Of a stretch of DNA of 32,961 nt, positions 1 to 9,400 are shown one piece after another. How positions within the stretch are numbered: position 1 is the first letter of the stretch; every line of letters begins with the position of its first letter. Under the pieces are notes generated by a model. That model searched no databases. It had not been told where the DNA came from and was given only the letters and a program-made list of their open reading frames with translations. The translations under genes were made by a program, and so were the position numbers. The stretch comes from Streptomyces sp. ISL-12 (GTDB taxonomy: Bacteria; Actinomycetota; Actinomycetes; Streptomycetales; Streptomycetaceae): NCBI RefSeq assembly GCF_018614415.1, contig NZ_JAGGOO010000090.1, positions 1 to 32,961 on the forward strand. The letters run 5' to 3'.

Positions 1-2
1 GA

Positions 3-356
3 GGGGGTGAGGGGGGTGAGGGAGGCGCGGCGCGGGTGTTGGCCGTGTTCGATGCCTCGCGTGACTGGTCGGGGGCGTACGGCGCGAAGGGATGTGCCAT
101 GGTCAACGCCCATGCCGAGATCAGCGACCCGGCCCACCCGGCGTACCCGGTCATCGCGGCGCAGAAGGCGTGGATGCTGGAGCTGTTCACCCGGCTGGTG
201 GGGGAGCTCGGCCCGGGGGAGGCGGACCGGGTGGGGCGGGTGCTGATGCTGCTGCACGAGGGCGCGCTGGTCGCGCACGGGCTGGGAGTGGTGCCGGACC
301 CGTTCGGGGACGCCCGTGAACAGGCCCGGGAACTGGTCGGCGTCAGGCGTTCTTGA
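3..356 (+). CDS. TetR-family transcriptional regulator, C-terminal part (5' truncated by window edge)
   Basis: The frame is open from the first bases of the window and ends at TGA 354-356, so the N-terminal DNA-binding part lies outside. The visible ~117 residues are a helical ligand-binding domain of TetR type. They include a segment starting YPVIAAQKAW and the stretch FTRLVGELGPGEADRV, followed by LLHEGALVAHGL near the end, which fits the last helices of the dimerisation core. An internal GTG at 36 is not a credible start because the reading frame and domain content continue upstream. The 3' end overlaps the end of the convergent YceI gene by 14 bp. Target genes cannot be told from this fragment; the neighbouring YceI gene is one possibility. 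Family call is by pattern only. Confidence 0.7.
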   Translation, partial: GGEGGEGGAARVLAVFDASRDWSGAYGAKGCAMVNAHAEISDPAHPAYPVIAAQKAWMLELFTRLVGELGPGEADRVGRVLMLLHEGALVAHGLGVVPDPFGDAREQARELVGVRRS

Positions 357-906
357 TCGCCGAGATGTCGAAGACCAGCTTGATCTTGTCGGAGACCAGG
401 ACGCCGCCCGTTTCCAGCGCGGCGTTCCAGGTCAGGCCCCACTCCGAGCGTTTGATCTCGGCCTTGCCCTCGAAGCCGACCCGGTCGTTGCCGAACGGGT
501 CCTTCGCGGTGCCGTTGTACTCCAGGTCGATGGTGAGCGGCTTGGTGGTGCCGAGGATCGTCAGGTCGCCGGTGACGCGGTAGTCGTCGCCGCCGAGGGA
601 CTCCGCCGACGTGGAGCGGAAGGTCATCGTCGGGTACTCGTCGGTCTTGAAGAAGTCGGCGCTCTTGAGGTGGCCGTCGCGGTCGGCGTTGCCGGTGTCG
701 ATGCTCTCCATCGTCACGTCGAGGGTGGCGGTGGACTTGGCGGGGTCGGAGCCGTCCAGGTGCAGCGTCCCGCTGAACTCGCGGAACTGGCCCTTGACGT
801 TGGTGACCATCGCGTGGCGGGCCACGAAGCCGATCGTGGTGTGGGCCGGGTCCAGTGTGTAGTCACCGGTGAGGGCGGCGAGGTCGGAGTTCGCGGACGT
901 GCTCAT
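343..906 (-). CDS. YceI family protein (lipocalin-like, polyisoprenoid-binding type)
   Basis: 187 residues covering a full YceI domain. The start of the domain shows YTLDPAHTTIGFVARHAMVTNV, where the family signature (W/Y)-x-(L/I)-D-x-x-H-S/T-x-(I/V)-x-F-x-(V/A)-(R/K)-H is seen. KSADFFKTDEYPTMTF is in the middle and VGFEGKAEIKRSEWGL near the end, both typical of the family. There is no signal peptide, so this is the cytoplasmic actinobacterial form. Family members bind long isoprenoid or other amphiphilic ligands; the substrate here is unknown. The ATG at 906 has a strong ribosome site, GAGGAG, 6 nt upstream. The gene converges on the TetR-type gene and overlaps it by 14 bp. A TTGA-N4-TCAA inverted repeat lies 42-53 nt upstream of the start. 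Confidence 0.9.
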   Translation of the reverse strand: MSTSANSDLAALTGDYTLDPAHTTIGFVARHAMVTNVKGQFREFSGTLHLDGSDPAKSTATLDVTMESIDTGNADRDGHLKSADFFKTDEYPTMTFRSTSAESLGGDDYRVTGDLTILGTTKPLTIDLEYNGTAKDPFGNDRVGFEGKAEIKRSEWGLTWNAALETGGVLVSDKIKLVFDISAIKNA

Positions 907-947
907 GGTGATCTCCTCTGGTCCTGAAGCTGGTTCGAAGCTCGTTC

Positions 948-959
948 TTGAGTCTTCAA
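948..959. promoter_or_regulatory. Short inverted repeat TTGA-GTCT-TCAA upstream of the YceI gene
   Basis: A perfect 4-4-4 inverted repeat lies in the locally AT-richer stretch, about 42 nt upstream of the YceI start codon. This is where a repressor site would overlap a promoter. MarR- and TetR-type regulators often use such sites, and a TetR-type gene lies next door. The arms are short, so chance is a real alternative. The remaining 907-1193 gap shows no clear promoter for either flanking gene by eye. Confidence 0.3.
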
Positions 960-1193
960 TGAGATGGTGCGGTGGCGACCGTAGACCTGTTCAGTACAAC
1001 GTTCAACATCATCCGCAAGGGTCGCGGAAATGGTGGGAACGTATTCCCTCGCCGTGCCGGGCCGCCACCCTTCTGGGCGTCCGGTAGGCCGCCTGGCGCA
1101 CCGGCGGGCCCCTATGGGCGGACTCGGCGTGCCGGGCGCCGTCGGGCGGTGTGAGGGTGGCGGGAAGCCCAGATGTCGCCCGGGAGGCATCCC

Positions 1194-2039
1194 GTGACCC
1201 AGCCAGGACCGCCGTCCCTCCGTAAGCCCCTCGACGAGGAAATCGCGGAAGCGTTCGAGGAGGTGTCCCCGCGCGGCGGCCGTGACGCCGGCCGGGACCG
1301 TCCCGTCGCGCTCGTCACCGGTGCCTCGTCCGGCATCGGTGCCGCCACGGCCCGCCGGTTCGCCGCCGGCGGCTGGCGGCTGCTGCTCAGCGGGCGGGAC
1401 CGGGAGCGGCTCGACGAGACCGCCGCTGCCACGTCCGGGGTCGCCCTTCCCGCCGACCTCACCGCCGCGGACGGGCCGCGGCTGCTCGCCGAGTCGGCGC
1501 TGGCGGCGGCCGGGCGTATCGACGTGCTGGTCGCGGGCGCGGGGATCGGATGGGCGGGATCGTTCACCGCCATGCCTCCTGCGGCCATCGACCAGGTGCT
1601 GGCCGTCAACCTCGGCGCCACGCTGCGGCTCGTCCACGAGGTGCTGCCCGCCATGGTGGCGGCGGGCCGGGGGCGGGTGGTGCTGGTCGGCTCGGTCGCC
1701 GGGAGCGTCGGCGTACGGCAGGAGGCGGTGTACTCCGCGAGCAAGGCGGGCGTCGCCGCGTTCGCGGAGGCGCTGCGGCAGGAGCTGCGGGGCACGGGGG
1801 TGGGGGTGACGCATGTCGTGCCGGGGCCGGTGGACACGCCGTTCTTCGAGCGGCGCGGTACGCCGTACCAGCGGCCCTGGCCCCGGCCCACCGCGCCCGC
1901 ACGGGTGGCCGGCGCGGTCTGGGACGCGGTGCGGGACGGGCGTGACGACGTGCATGTGCCGGGCTGGCTCGCCGTCCCGGGGCGGGTGCGCGGGCTGGTG
2001 CCCGGTCTGTACCGCCGGCTGCTGCACCGCTTCGGCTGA
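1194..2039 (+). CDS. Short-chain dehydrogenase/reductase (SDR), classical type
   Basis: 281 residues from GTG 1194, chosen because GGGAGG at 1182-1187 sits 6 nt upstream; an ATG at 1173 in the same frame would add 7 residues but has a poorer site. The Rossmann dinucleotide loop TGASSGIG is at residues 42-49. GAGIG replaces the usual NNAG, VNLGA follows, and the catalytic set is Ser166 (VGSVAG), Tyr179 and Lys183 (YSASK). PGPVDTPFF after the active site is the usual cofactor-closing loop. The N-terminal ~35 residues before the fold are unusually long and polar. The enzyme should be a soluble NAD(P)-dependent alcohol or ketone oxidoreductase. The substrate cannot be read from sequence. It stands alone between the YceI gene and the lyase, in the same direction as the lyase, 48 bp upstream of it. 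Confidence 0.9.
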   Translation: MTQPGPPSLRKPLDEEIAEAFEEVSPRGGRDAGRDRPVALVTGASSGIGAATARRFAAGGWRLLLSGRDRERLDETAAATSGVALPADLTAADGPRLLAESALAAAGRIDVLVAGAGIGWAGSFTAMPPAAIDQVLAVNLGATLRLVHEVLPAMVAAGRGRVVLVGSVAGSVGVRQEAVYSASKAGVAAFAEALRQELRGTGVGVTHVVPGPVDTPFFERRGTPYQRPWPRPTAPARVAGAVWDAVRDGRDDVHVPGWLAVPGRVRGLVPGLYRRLLHRFG

Positions 2040-2087
2040 CGGGGGCGGGCGTGTTCTTCCCCGGTCGGCGCCGACGTGATAGACGGC

Positions 2088-4433
2088 ATGAGCATGACGT
2101 CGTTGTCCGGCACTCCCCGCCGCACCGTCCTGCTCGCGGCCGTCCTCGCCACCGCCCTCGCTCCGGCGCTCACCACCCGCGCCCGCGCCGACGTGCGCGC
2201 CGGTGAGGACCCTTACGACACCCTCCGCCGACGCTGGCTCGACCTCTCCCTCGGCACCGGCTACGACCCCGCCGCCGAGCCGTACGCCTCCCGTCTCGCC
2301 CGGACCGGCGAGGCCGCCCGCGCGCACGGGGCGGCCATGGCGCCGACGCCCGCGTCCCTGTGGCCGGACCTCCCCTTCACCCCGTCCTCCGGCGTCACCG
2401 CCGGCTACGGCCGCCTGTGGACGATGACCCAGGCGTACGTCCAGCAGGGCACCGGCTCGACGGGGGACCCGGCACTCCTCGCCGGTGTCCTGCGCGGCCT
2501 CGACCACCTCTCCGCCACCGTCTACAACACCACCACCGCCCCCTACGGCAACTGGTGGGACTGGCAGATCGGCAGTCCCCGGCTGCTCACGGACATCGTG
2601 GCCGCTCTCCACGAACACCTCGGCGACGAGCGGACCGGCGCCGCCTGCGCGGCCGTGGACCACTTCATTCCGGACACGGCGCTCGGGGAGTACGCGGGCA
2701 CCTCCACCGGCGCCAACCGTGTCGACCTGTGCCGTTCGGTCGCCCTGCGCGGTGTCCTCGGCCGCGCCCCGGAGAAGATCGCCCTCGCCCGCGACGCCCT
2801 CTCCCCGGTCTTCCCGTACGTCACGCGGGGCGACGGACTCCATGCCGACGGGTCGTTCGTGCAGCACACCTGGGTCGCGTACTCGGGGACGTACGGGCAG
2901 GTCATGCTCGACGGGCTCGGCCGGCTGTTCACGCTGCTGGCCGGGTCGGAGTGGGAGGTGCGCGATCCGGCGCGGCAGAACGTACTCGACAGCGTCGAGC
3001 ATGCCTTCGCGCCGTGGATCCTGGACGGGCTGGTGATGGACTGTGTCAGCGGGCGGGCCATCAGCCGTGGGCTGTCCGGGGGCGGTGGGGGCGTGCTGCG
3101 CGGGGATCACTGTCACGGGCAGCAGCTGATCGCCGCGATGGCCGTCCTGGCGGGCGGGGCGAGCGCGGCGGAGCGGGAGCGCTGGCACCCGCGGATCAAG
3201 GGGTGGATCGAACGGGACGCCGTGTCGCCGGTGCTGACGGCCCCGCAGTTCGGCGTCGCCGATCTGGCGCGGCTGCGGGCCATCGCCGACGCGCCCGGGG
3301 CGGCGGCTCCCGAGCCCGTGGGGCACCGTCTGTTCGCGGCCATGGACCGCGCCGTCCACCGCCGTCCCGGCTTCACCGCCGCCCTGTCCATGGCCAGCGA
3401 CCGCATCGCCCACTACGAGTGCGGCAACGGCGAGAACCCGCGCGGCTGGCACACCGGCGCCGGATGGCTCTCCTGGTGGCCGGCCGGGCGGCAGGGGGAC
3501 CAGTACACCGACTGGTACTGGCCCACCGTCGACTGGTACCGCCTGCCCGGTACGACCGTCTCCACCAGGCGGCTGGCCGACCGGGCGGGCGGCGAATGGG
3601 GCGAGCCCAGGCCCGACGTGCGGTGGGTGGGCGGGACGACGGACGGGGAGTACGCGGTGGTCGGGCAGCATCTGAAGGGGCTCGGGTCGACGCTGGAGGC
3701 GCGGAAGTCCTGGTTCTTCGTCGACGACGCCGTGGTGTGTCTCGGGGCCGGGATCAGGTGCGCGGACGGGGCGCCGGTCGAGACGGTCGTCGACAACCGG
3801 AACCTGGGGGAGGGCGGTACCGCAGCCTTCACGCGTGGCCGGGACTGGGCGCACCTCGCCGGCCACGGCGGCTGGGTCGTCCTGCACGGCGGCGAGCTGC
3901 GCGCCCTGCGCGAGGACCGCACCGGCGCCTGGGCCGACATCAACAGCGCCGGCTCCCCCGAGCGCCGCACCCGGCGCTGGCAGACCCTCTGGCTGGACCA
4001 CGGCACCGACCCGGCCGACGCGACGTACGCCTACGTCCTGCTCCCGGGGGCCGGGAGGGAAGCGGTCGTGGGCCGTGCCGCCGGCCGGCACTGGTTGTCG
4101 ATCCTCGCCAACGACCCGGACCGGCAGGCGGTGGCCGTCCCCGCGCTGGGCCTGACGGCGGTCACCTTCTGGCGGGCGGGTACCGTGGGGCCGCTCACCG
4201 CGACCGCCGGGGCGAGCGTCCTGGTCCGCCGCCGGGGCCGTACCGCCACGCTCCACATCAGCGAACCACCCCGTACGGGCGAACCGCTGGAGATCACCTG
4301 GGACCACCCGGTGGGCCCGCCGGTCCGGGCCGACGAGACGGTCGAGATCCTGTCCACCGGCCGCCGGCTGCGCCTGCGCGTCACTCCGGGGACGGTATGC
4401 GCCACCCAGGAATGTGAGGTGTCTCTCAGGTGA
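2088..4433 (+). CDS. Polysaccharide lyase family 8 (hyaluronate/chondroitin/xanthan lyase type), secreted
   Basis: About 781 residues, the usual size for actinobacterial PL8 enzymes. The N-terminus has a twin-arginine-like signal (TPRRTVLLAAV) followed by a hydrophobic run and an ARA-D cleavage area, so the enzyme should be exported. The first half is the alpha/alpha toroid (YNTTTAPYGNWWDWQIGSPR, a family hallmark). The catalytic triad of the family can be placed as Asn210 (TGANRVDLC), His260 and Tyr269 (QHTWVAYSGTYG). The second half is the beta-sandwich part (GNGENPRGWHTGAGWLSWWP, then KSWFFVDD). The enzyme cleaves uronic-acid-containing polysaccharides by beta-elimination; which one is not decidable. 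Start: ATG 2088 is preferred; GTG 2076 and ATG 2094 are also in frame and none has a good ribosome site. No sugar-transport genes are adjacent. Confidence 0.92.
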   Translation: MSMTSLSGTPRRTVLLAAVLATALAPALTTRARADVRAGEDPYDTLRRRWLDLSLGTGYDPAAEPYASRLARTGEAARAHGAAMAPTPASLWPDLPFTPSSGVTAGYGRLWTMTQAYVQQGTGSTGDPALLAGVLRGLDHLSATVYNTTTAPYGNWWDWQIGSPRLLTDIVAALHEHLGDERTGAACAAVDHFIPDTALGEYAGTSTGANRVDLCRSVALRGVLGRAPEKIALARDALSPVFPYVTRGDGLHADGSFVQHTWVAYSGTYGQVMLDGLGRLFTLLAGSEWEVRDPARQNVLDSVEHAFAPWILDGLVMDCVSGRAISRGLSGGGGGVLRGDHCHGQQLIAAMAVLAGGASAAERERWHPRIKGWIERDAVSPVLTAPQFGVADLARLRAIADAPGAAAPEPVGHRLFAAMDRAVHRRPGFTAALSMASDRIAHYECGNGENPRGWHTGAGWLSWWPAGRQGDQYTDWYWPTVDWYRLPGTTVSTRRLADRAGGEWGEPRPDVRWVGGTTDGEYAVVGQHLKGLGSTLEARKSWFFVDDAVVCLGAGIRCADGAPVETVVDNRNLGEGGTAAFTRGRDWAHLAGHGGWVVLHGGELRALREDRTGAWADINSAGSPERRTRRWQTLWLDHGTDPADATYAYVLLPGAGREAVVGRAAGRHWLSILANDPDRQAVAVPALGLTAVTFWRAGTVGPLTATAGASVLVRRRGRTATLHISEPPRTGEPLEITWDHPVGPPVRADETVEILSTGRRLRLRVTPGTVCATQECEVSLR

Positions 4434-4587
4434 CACCTTTGTGCGACCCCTACAACGGGCGGGCCGCCTGAGCAGTCGAAACGGCTGCACGCCGTGATGG
4501 TTCTGTTCAGGTGCACCAGGAAAACCCGCCGGAGACTGTACGGAGTCGACGGCGTGCTTTCCTTGGTCGGCTTCGTAAGGTCACTAC

Positions 4588-6171
4588 ATGACCGTTTTGG
4601 ATGAGGCGCCGGGTGAGCCGACGGACGCGCGCGGGCGGGTCGCCGAGCTGCACGAGATCCGTGCGCGGGCGCTGGCCGGACCGAGCGAGAAGGCCACGGC
4701 GGCGCAGCACGCCAAGGGCAAGCTGACCGCGCGGGAGCGGATCGAACTGCTGCTGGACCCCGGGTCCTTCCGGGAGGTCGAGCAGCTGCGCCGGCACCGG
4801 GCGACCGGGTTCGGCCTGGAGGCCAAGAAGCCGCACACCGACGGTGTGATCACCGGCTGGGGGACGGTCGAGGGCCGCACGGTCTTCGTCTACGCGCACG
4901 ACTTCCGGATCTTCGGCGGGGCGCTCGGCGAGGCGCACGCCACCAAGATCCACAAGATCATGGACATGGCCATCGCGGCGGGAGCCCCGCTGGTCTCCCT
5001 GAACGACGGCGCGGGCGCCCGCATCCAGGAGGGTGTCAGCGCCCTCGCCGGCTACGGCGGCATCTTCCAGCGCAACACCAAGGCGAGCGGTGTCATCCCG
5101 CAGATCTCGGTGATGCTGGGCCCGTGCGCGGGCGGCGCGGCCTACAGCCCCGCCCTGACCGACTTCGTCTTCATGGTCCGCGAGACCTCGCAGATGTTCA
5201 TCACCGGCCCGGACGTGGTCAAGGCGGTGACGGGTGAGGAGATCACCCAGAACGGGCTGGGCGGCGCCGACGTGCACGCCGAGACCAGCGGCGTCTGCCA
5301 TTTCGCGTACGACGACGAGGAGACCTGCCTCGCCGAGGTCCGCTACCTGCTGTCGCTGCTGCCGCAGAACAACCGGGAGAACCCGCCGCGCACCGAGCCG
5401 GCGGACCCCGTCGACCGGCGTTCCGACGTCCTCCTCGACCTGGTGCCGGCCGACGGCAACCGCCCGTACGACATGGCCAAGGTCATCGAGGAGATCGTCG
5501 ACGACGGCGACTACCTGGAGGTCCACGAGCGCTGGGCCCGCAACATCATCTGCGCGCTGGCCCGCCTCGACGGCCAGGTCGTCGGCATCGTCGCCAACCA
5601 GCCCCAGGTGCTGGCGGGCGTCCTGGACATCGAGGCCAGCGAAAAAGCTGCGCGCTTCGTCCAGATGTGTGACGCTTTCAATATCCCGATCGTCACCTTC
5701 CTGGACGTCCCCGGGTTCCTCCCGGGTGTCGACCAGGAGCACGGCGGGATCATCCGGCACGGAGCGAAGCTGCTCTACGCGTACTGCAACGCCACCGTGC
5801 CGCGGATCTCCCTGATCCTGCGCAAGGCGTACGGAGGTGCGTACATCGTCATGGACAGCCAGTCCATCGGTGCCGACCTGACCTACGCCTGGCCGACCAA
5901 CGAGATCGCCGTGATGGGCGCGGAGGGCGCGGCAGGGGTCATCTTCCGGCGGCAGATCGCCGCGGCGGAGGACCCCGAGGCGATGCGGCAGAAGATGGTC
6001 AAGGAGTACAAGACCGAGCTGATGCACCCCTACTACGCGGCCGAACGCGGCCTGGTCGACGACGTCGTCGACCCGGCCGAGACCCGCGAGGTGCTCGTCA
6101 GCTCCCTGGCCATGCTCCAGACCAAGCACGCCGACCTGCCCTCCCGCAAGCACGGCAACCCCCCGCAGTGA
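4588..6171 (+). CDS. accB: Acetyl-CoA carboxylase carboxyltransferase (beta) subunit AccB
   Basis: 527 residues with the two crotonase-like halves of acyl-CoA carboxylase beta subunits: an N-terminal half with GARIQEGV and GPCAGGAAYSPALTDF, and a C-terminal half with LDVPGFLPGVDQEHGGIIRHGAKLLYAY. Residue 420, in AYGGAYIVMDS, is isoleucine. In S. coelicolor Ile420 marks AccB (acetyl- and propionyl-CoA), whereas Asp422 marks the propionyl-specific PccB, so the acetyl-CoA role is well supported. The protein transfers CO2 from the biotinylated alpha subunit (encoded elsewhere) to acetyl-CoA, giving malonyl-CoA for fatty acids and polyketides. ATG 4588 follows TAAGG. accE lies 18 nt downstream and is certainly co-transcribed. 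The 154 bp upstream must hold the promoter, but I see no clear -35/-10 pair. Confidence 0.95.
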   Translation: MTVLDEAPGEPTDARGRVAELHEIRARALAGPSEKATAAQHAKGKLTARERIELLLDPGSFREVEQLRRHRATGFGLEAKKPHTDGVITGWGTVEGRTVFVYAHDFRIFGGALGEAHATKIHKIMDMAIAAGAPLVSLNDGAGARIQEGVSALAGYGGIFQRNTKASGVIPQISVMLGPCAGGAAYSPALTDFVFMVRETSQMFITGPDVVKAVTGEEITQNGLGGADVHAETSGVCHFAYDDEETCLAEVRYLLSLLPQNNRENPPRTEPADPVDRRSDVLLDLVPADGNRPYDMAKVIEEIVDDGDYLEVHERWARNIICALARLDGQVVGIVANQPQVLAGVLDIEASEKAARFVQMCDAFNIPIVTFLDVPGFLPGVDQEHGGIIRHGAKLLYAYCNATVPRISLILRKAYGGAYIVMDSQSIGADLTYAWPTNEIAVMGAEGAAGVIFRRQIAAAEDPEAMRQKMVKEYKTELMHPYYAAERGLVDDVVDPAETREVLVSSLAMLQTKHADLPSRKHGNPPQ

Positions 6172-6189
6172 CCCCGAGGAGTCTGTCGT

Positions 6190-6384
6190 ATGTCCATGCC
6201 TGACATCCGTGTCGAGAAGGGCCACGCCGGGCCCGAGGAAGTCGCCGCCATCACGGCCGTCCTGATGGCCCGCGCCGCGTCCCGCCCCGCCGAGGTCGCC
6301 CCGTCCCGGGGCGGCAGCGTCCGCGCGGGCTGGCGCCGCCTGGAGCGCGAGCCGGGCTTCCGGGCCCCGCACAGCTGGCGGTAG
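6190..6384 (+). CDS. accE: Acyl-CoA carboxylase epsilon subunit AccE
   Basis: A 64-residue protein with the epsilon-subunit pattern: IRVEKGHAGPEEVAAITAVL at the N-terminus, a flexible Ala/Pro/Arg-rich linker, and the end motif W-R-x-L-E-R-x-x-x-F-x-x-P-H-S-W. Epsilon subunits bind the alpha-beta carboxylase core and raise its activity; AccE partners AccB. ATG 6190 is preceded by GAGGAG at an ideal distance. The gene is the last of the accBE operon and is followed at once by a strong hairpin. Confidence 0.95.
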   Translation: MSMPDIRVEKGHAGPEEVAAITAVLMARAASRPAEVAPSRGGSVRAGWRRLEREPGFRAPHSWR

Positions 6385-6396
6385 CGCTTCGACGAC

Positions 6397-6441
6397 GGGC
6401 CGTGGCCCCGCACCCCTGCGAGGGGGGCGGGGCCACGGCCC
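6397..6441. terminator. 15-bp GC-rich hairpin between convergent accE and the NACHT gene
   Basis: The arm GGGCCGTGGCCCCGC (6397-6411) is perfectly matched by its reverse complement at 6427-6441, with a 15-nt loop. It begins 13 nt after the accE stop and ends 4 nt before the NACHT stop codon on the other strand. It can therefore terminate both transcripts. No U-run follows, as is common for Streptomyces. Confidence 0.8.
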
Positions 6442-6444
6442 GTC

Positions 6445-9400
6445 TCAGTTGACGGAGACCTTGACGCCGGGGAAGTCCAGGGCGCTTCGGTCGTCGGGCA
6501 GCACGCAGTCGTACAGCTTGAGCTGCTTGACCTTCGGCGGCGTGAAGTCCGGGGACGACAGCCAGGCGGCGATGTCGACGCCGTGGAGGGTCAGGGCCAG
6601 GCCGGGCAGTGACGTCACCGCGCTCAGGTTCCTGGGCAGGCAGATCATGTCGGTCACCACTTGGAGGTGCGTCAGGTGGGGGCAGTCGGCGAGAACGGCG
6701 AAGTCCGTGGTTTCGGGGACATCCCACAGGGAGAGAAGCCCGAGTTCGGGCCCGAGGCGCAATCCGTCGAGGGAGGACACGCCCCGGAGACCGAGGTGCA
6801 ACAGCCTCAGGTGCTCGAGCTCGGCGAACACGCCAAGGTGGTGCATCGTCACGTCGCCGTGCAGCGCCAGGTACTTGAGTCCCGGCAGACGCCGCAGCAC
6901 CCGCAGGTCGACTTCGCCGCGCAACTGGTACAGCTGCAGGTCGACCAGGGACGGTACTTCGCCCACAGTTGCGAACCGGGTGAAGGGGTACACGATGGCC
7001 AGCCCGGTCACCGATGCCAGCCCGGTGACGGCTTGCCACTGGGCGGAATGGGTGAGTCTGAGGGTGCGGCCGCCGAGCGGCAGCTGTGACAGCACTCGAT
7101 CGGCGTAGACGGCCGCGTCGAAGTAGCTCCACGCCTCGGTGAGCGCGCCGACCACGCGGTACCGGTCGTCCCCCGTGTATCCCTCCAGCACCGTCAGCGC
7201 TTCCTCGCCGCCGATCAGCGCGGCGGTTTCCACGGTGTACGCCGCCGCCTTCTCCGTCAGCCCCGCCCCCGACCGCGGCAGCCACCGCAGCAGGCTCGGG
7301 CCCACCGCCGCCAGCGCGGCCGGGTCGGTCGCCCGGCGGGCGGGGAGCAGGGCGGCCACCGCCGCGTCCAGCCGTGCGGCCAGCTTCTCGGGTACCTCCG
7401 GCAGCGTCTCCTGGCACGCCGCCGCCACCAGCCGCAGCGTCCGCGCGTTGCGGGGTTCGGTCTCCGCCCGGTCCAGGATGCCGCCGAGCAGCTCCTCCCG
7501 CTGGCGGGCGTTGGCGTGGCCCGCCGCCATGATGACCGTCTCCCGCCACAGGTCCAGGTGGGCCCGCCCGACCAGGTTGCCCATCCGGTCCTCCTCGGCG
7601 GCCTCCGCCGCCGCCAGGTACTCCTGGAAGGTCCGGTGTACGAAGTCCAGCCGTCCCTGCGCGGGGGAGCGCAGCAGCCCGGAGCGGTCCCGCAGCTGCC
7701 GCAGCACATGCTCCCCGTCCAGCGGGTCGAGATGCCGCATCGCCCTGAGCTTCGCCCCGACGTGCACCGCCGCCTGCTCCAGGGCGATCTCGCTGCGGTT
7801 GTTGTCCGACAGCCGCCAGGCCAGATCGCGCAGGAGGATCAGCTTGTCGCCGAGGCTCAGCGGGCTGTCCATCGCGCTCGGCACGTTCCGGTCCGCGTCC
7901 CGGTCGTGGACCAGGGTGTGCAGCGCGCTGCGGTACAGCTCCATCCGGTCCCGCGGAAGGTGCCGCCCCCGGTTGAGGTGCATCGCGCACACCATCGCCG
8001 CCAGCAGCGGAGTCCCCGCCAGCGACTGCAGGTGCGCCCGGTCCTTCAGGCTCGCCAGCAGCGACTGCTCGTACTGCGGGAGGTCCTCCACCGGGCACGG
8101 CAGCTCCTCGCCCAGTTCCCGCACCGCCTGGTGCCACTGGCGTACGAACGCCGCCAGGTCCGGCGGGGTCATCCGGTCCAGGTGCAGCGCGGTGAAGTCC
8201 TCGCGCCGCAGCCAGTCCGCGCCGGCCGCGGCGGGCCGGGAGGTGACGACGACCCGTACGCCGGGATACGCCGACAGCAGCCGGCGCAGCCAGTCCCGTA
8301 CCGCCCGCCGCTCCCGGTCGAGCAGCTCGTCCACCCCGTCGATCAGCAGCAGCGCCCGGCCGCTGTCGAGCTGCCGTTCCACCCAGCCCCGGGGCATGAT
8401 GCCGGTGAGCGGCGCCGCCACCCCGTCGAGCATCGCCTCCGGCGCGGGCGGCGTGCGGCCGCTGTACTCGCGCAGCTTGACGAGGACCGGGGTGAGCCCG
8501 TTCCACTCCGCCAGTTCGCCGGTGAAGGCGCCGCGCGCCGCCATGACGGCCAGCCAGCGCAGCAGGGTCGTCTTGCCGGAGCCGGCCTCGCCGCGCAGCA
8601 GGACCCGGGCCGAGCCGCGGAGCGCGGCCTCCACCCGCATGCCGGAGCCCTCGCCGCCCGCCGCCTCCTCCCAGTCGCTCATGTCGGCCCGCAGCCGGGG
8701 CAGTGAGCGGGCGGTGCGCCGCCACGCGGTGTCGTCGCCGGTGGCCCGCAGGCTGACGTACGCCACCGACAGCCGGACCTGCGCCGCCGCGCGGTCGGAG
8801 GCGCGGCGGAACAGCTCGACCTCGTCGAGACTCTCGCTGACCAGCTCCAGGTACCGGCGCCGGAACGCGGTGTCCTGGTCCGTGCCCTCCGGGGCGAACA
8901 GGGTCCGGTCCGGGAGCCGTTCGAGGATGCGGGCCACCTCGCCGCCCAGCGTGGACGTCCGCACCAGCAGCTCGGCCGCCGCGCGTTCCTCGAAGACCGG
9001 CAGGCTGCGCACGATCCGGACGTAGTACTCCACGCACTCGGTGAAGAGCCGCGCGTACAGGCTGCCCTCCGCCTCGCCGAGCCCCACCGGAGCGCGCACC
9101 GTCCCGGTGATCCGCCGGATCAGCTCGGCGGGCTGGGCGTCGGCGGCCAGCAGCGCCTCGTCCGAGAGGTCGGCCGCCGCGAACGTGTCGCAGACCGCGT
9201 CGATCACCGCCCGGCGCCCTGACTCCTCCAGCCCCCTGAACTCGTGCTCCAGGAACGGTTCCAGCCGGTCGAACACCGCGTCGGCGATCTGCTCGAACTG
9301 CCGCTTCACACTGCGCGAGAACTTCACCCCGGGCACCCGCACCCGGGCCAGTTCCTCGATCGTCAGGTGACGTTCCTGCTCACGCGCCTTCCCCCCGAGC

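Noticed and set aside
903..4490. A 1195-codon open frame on the minus strand opposite the SDR and lyase genes
   Set aside because: It has no domain pattern, is rich in Arg/Gly/Pro as expected for the reverse of high-GC codons, and runs opposite two genes with clear catalytic motifs.
6251..9037. A 928-codon minus-strand frame overlapping the NACHT gene
   Set aside because: It is another frame of the same strand without motifs; the NACHT frame has Walker A, Walker B and LRR patterns.
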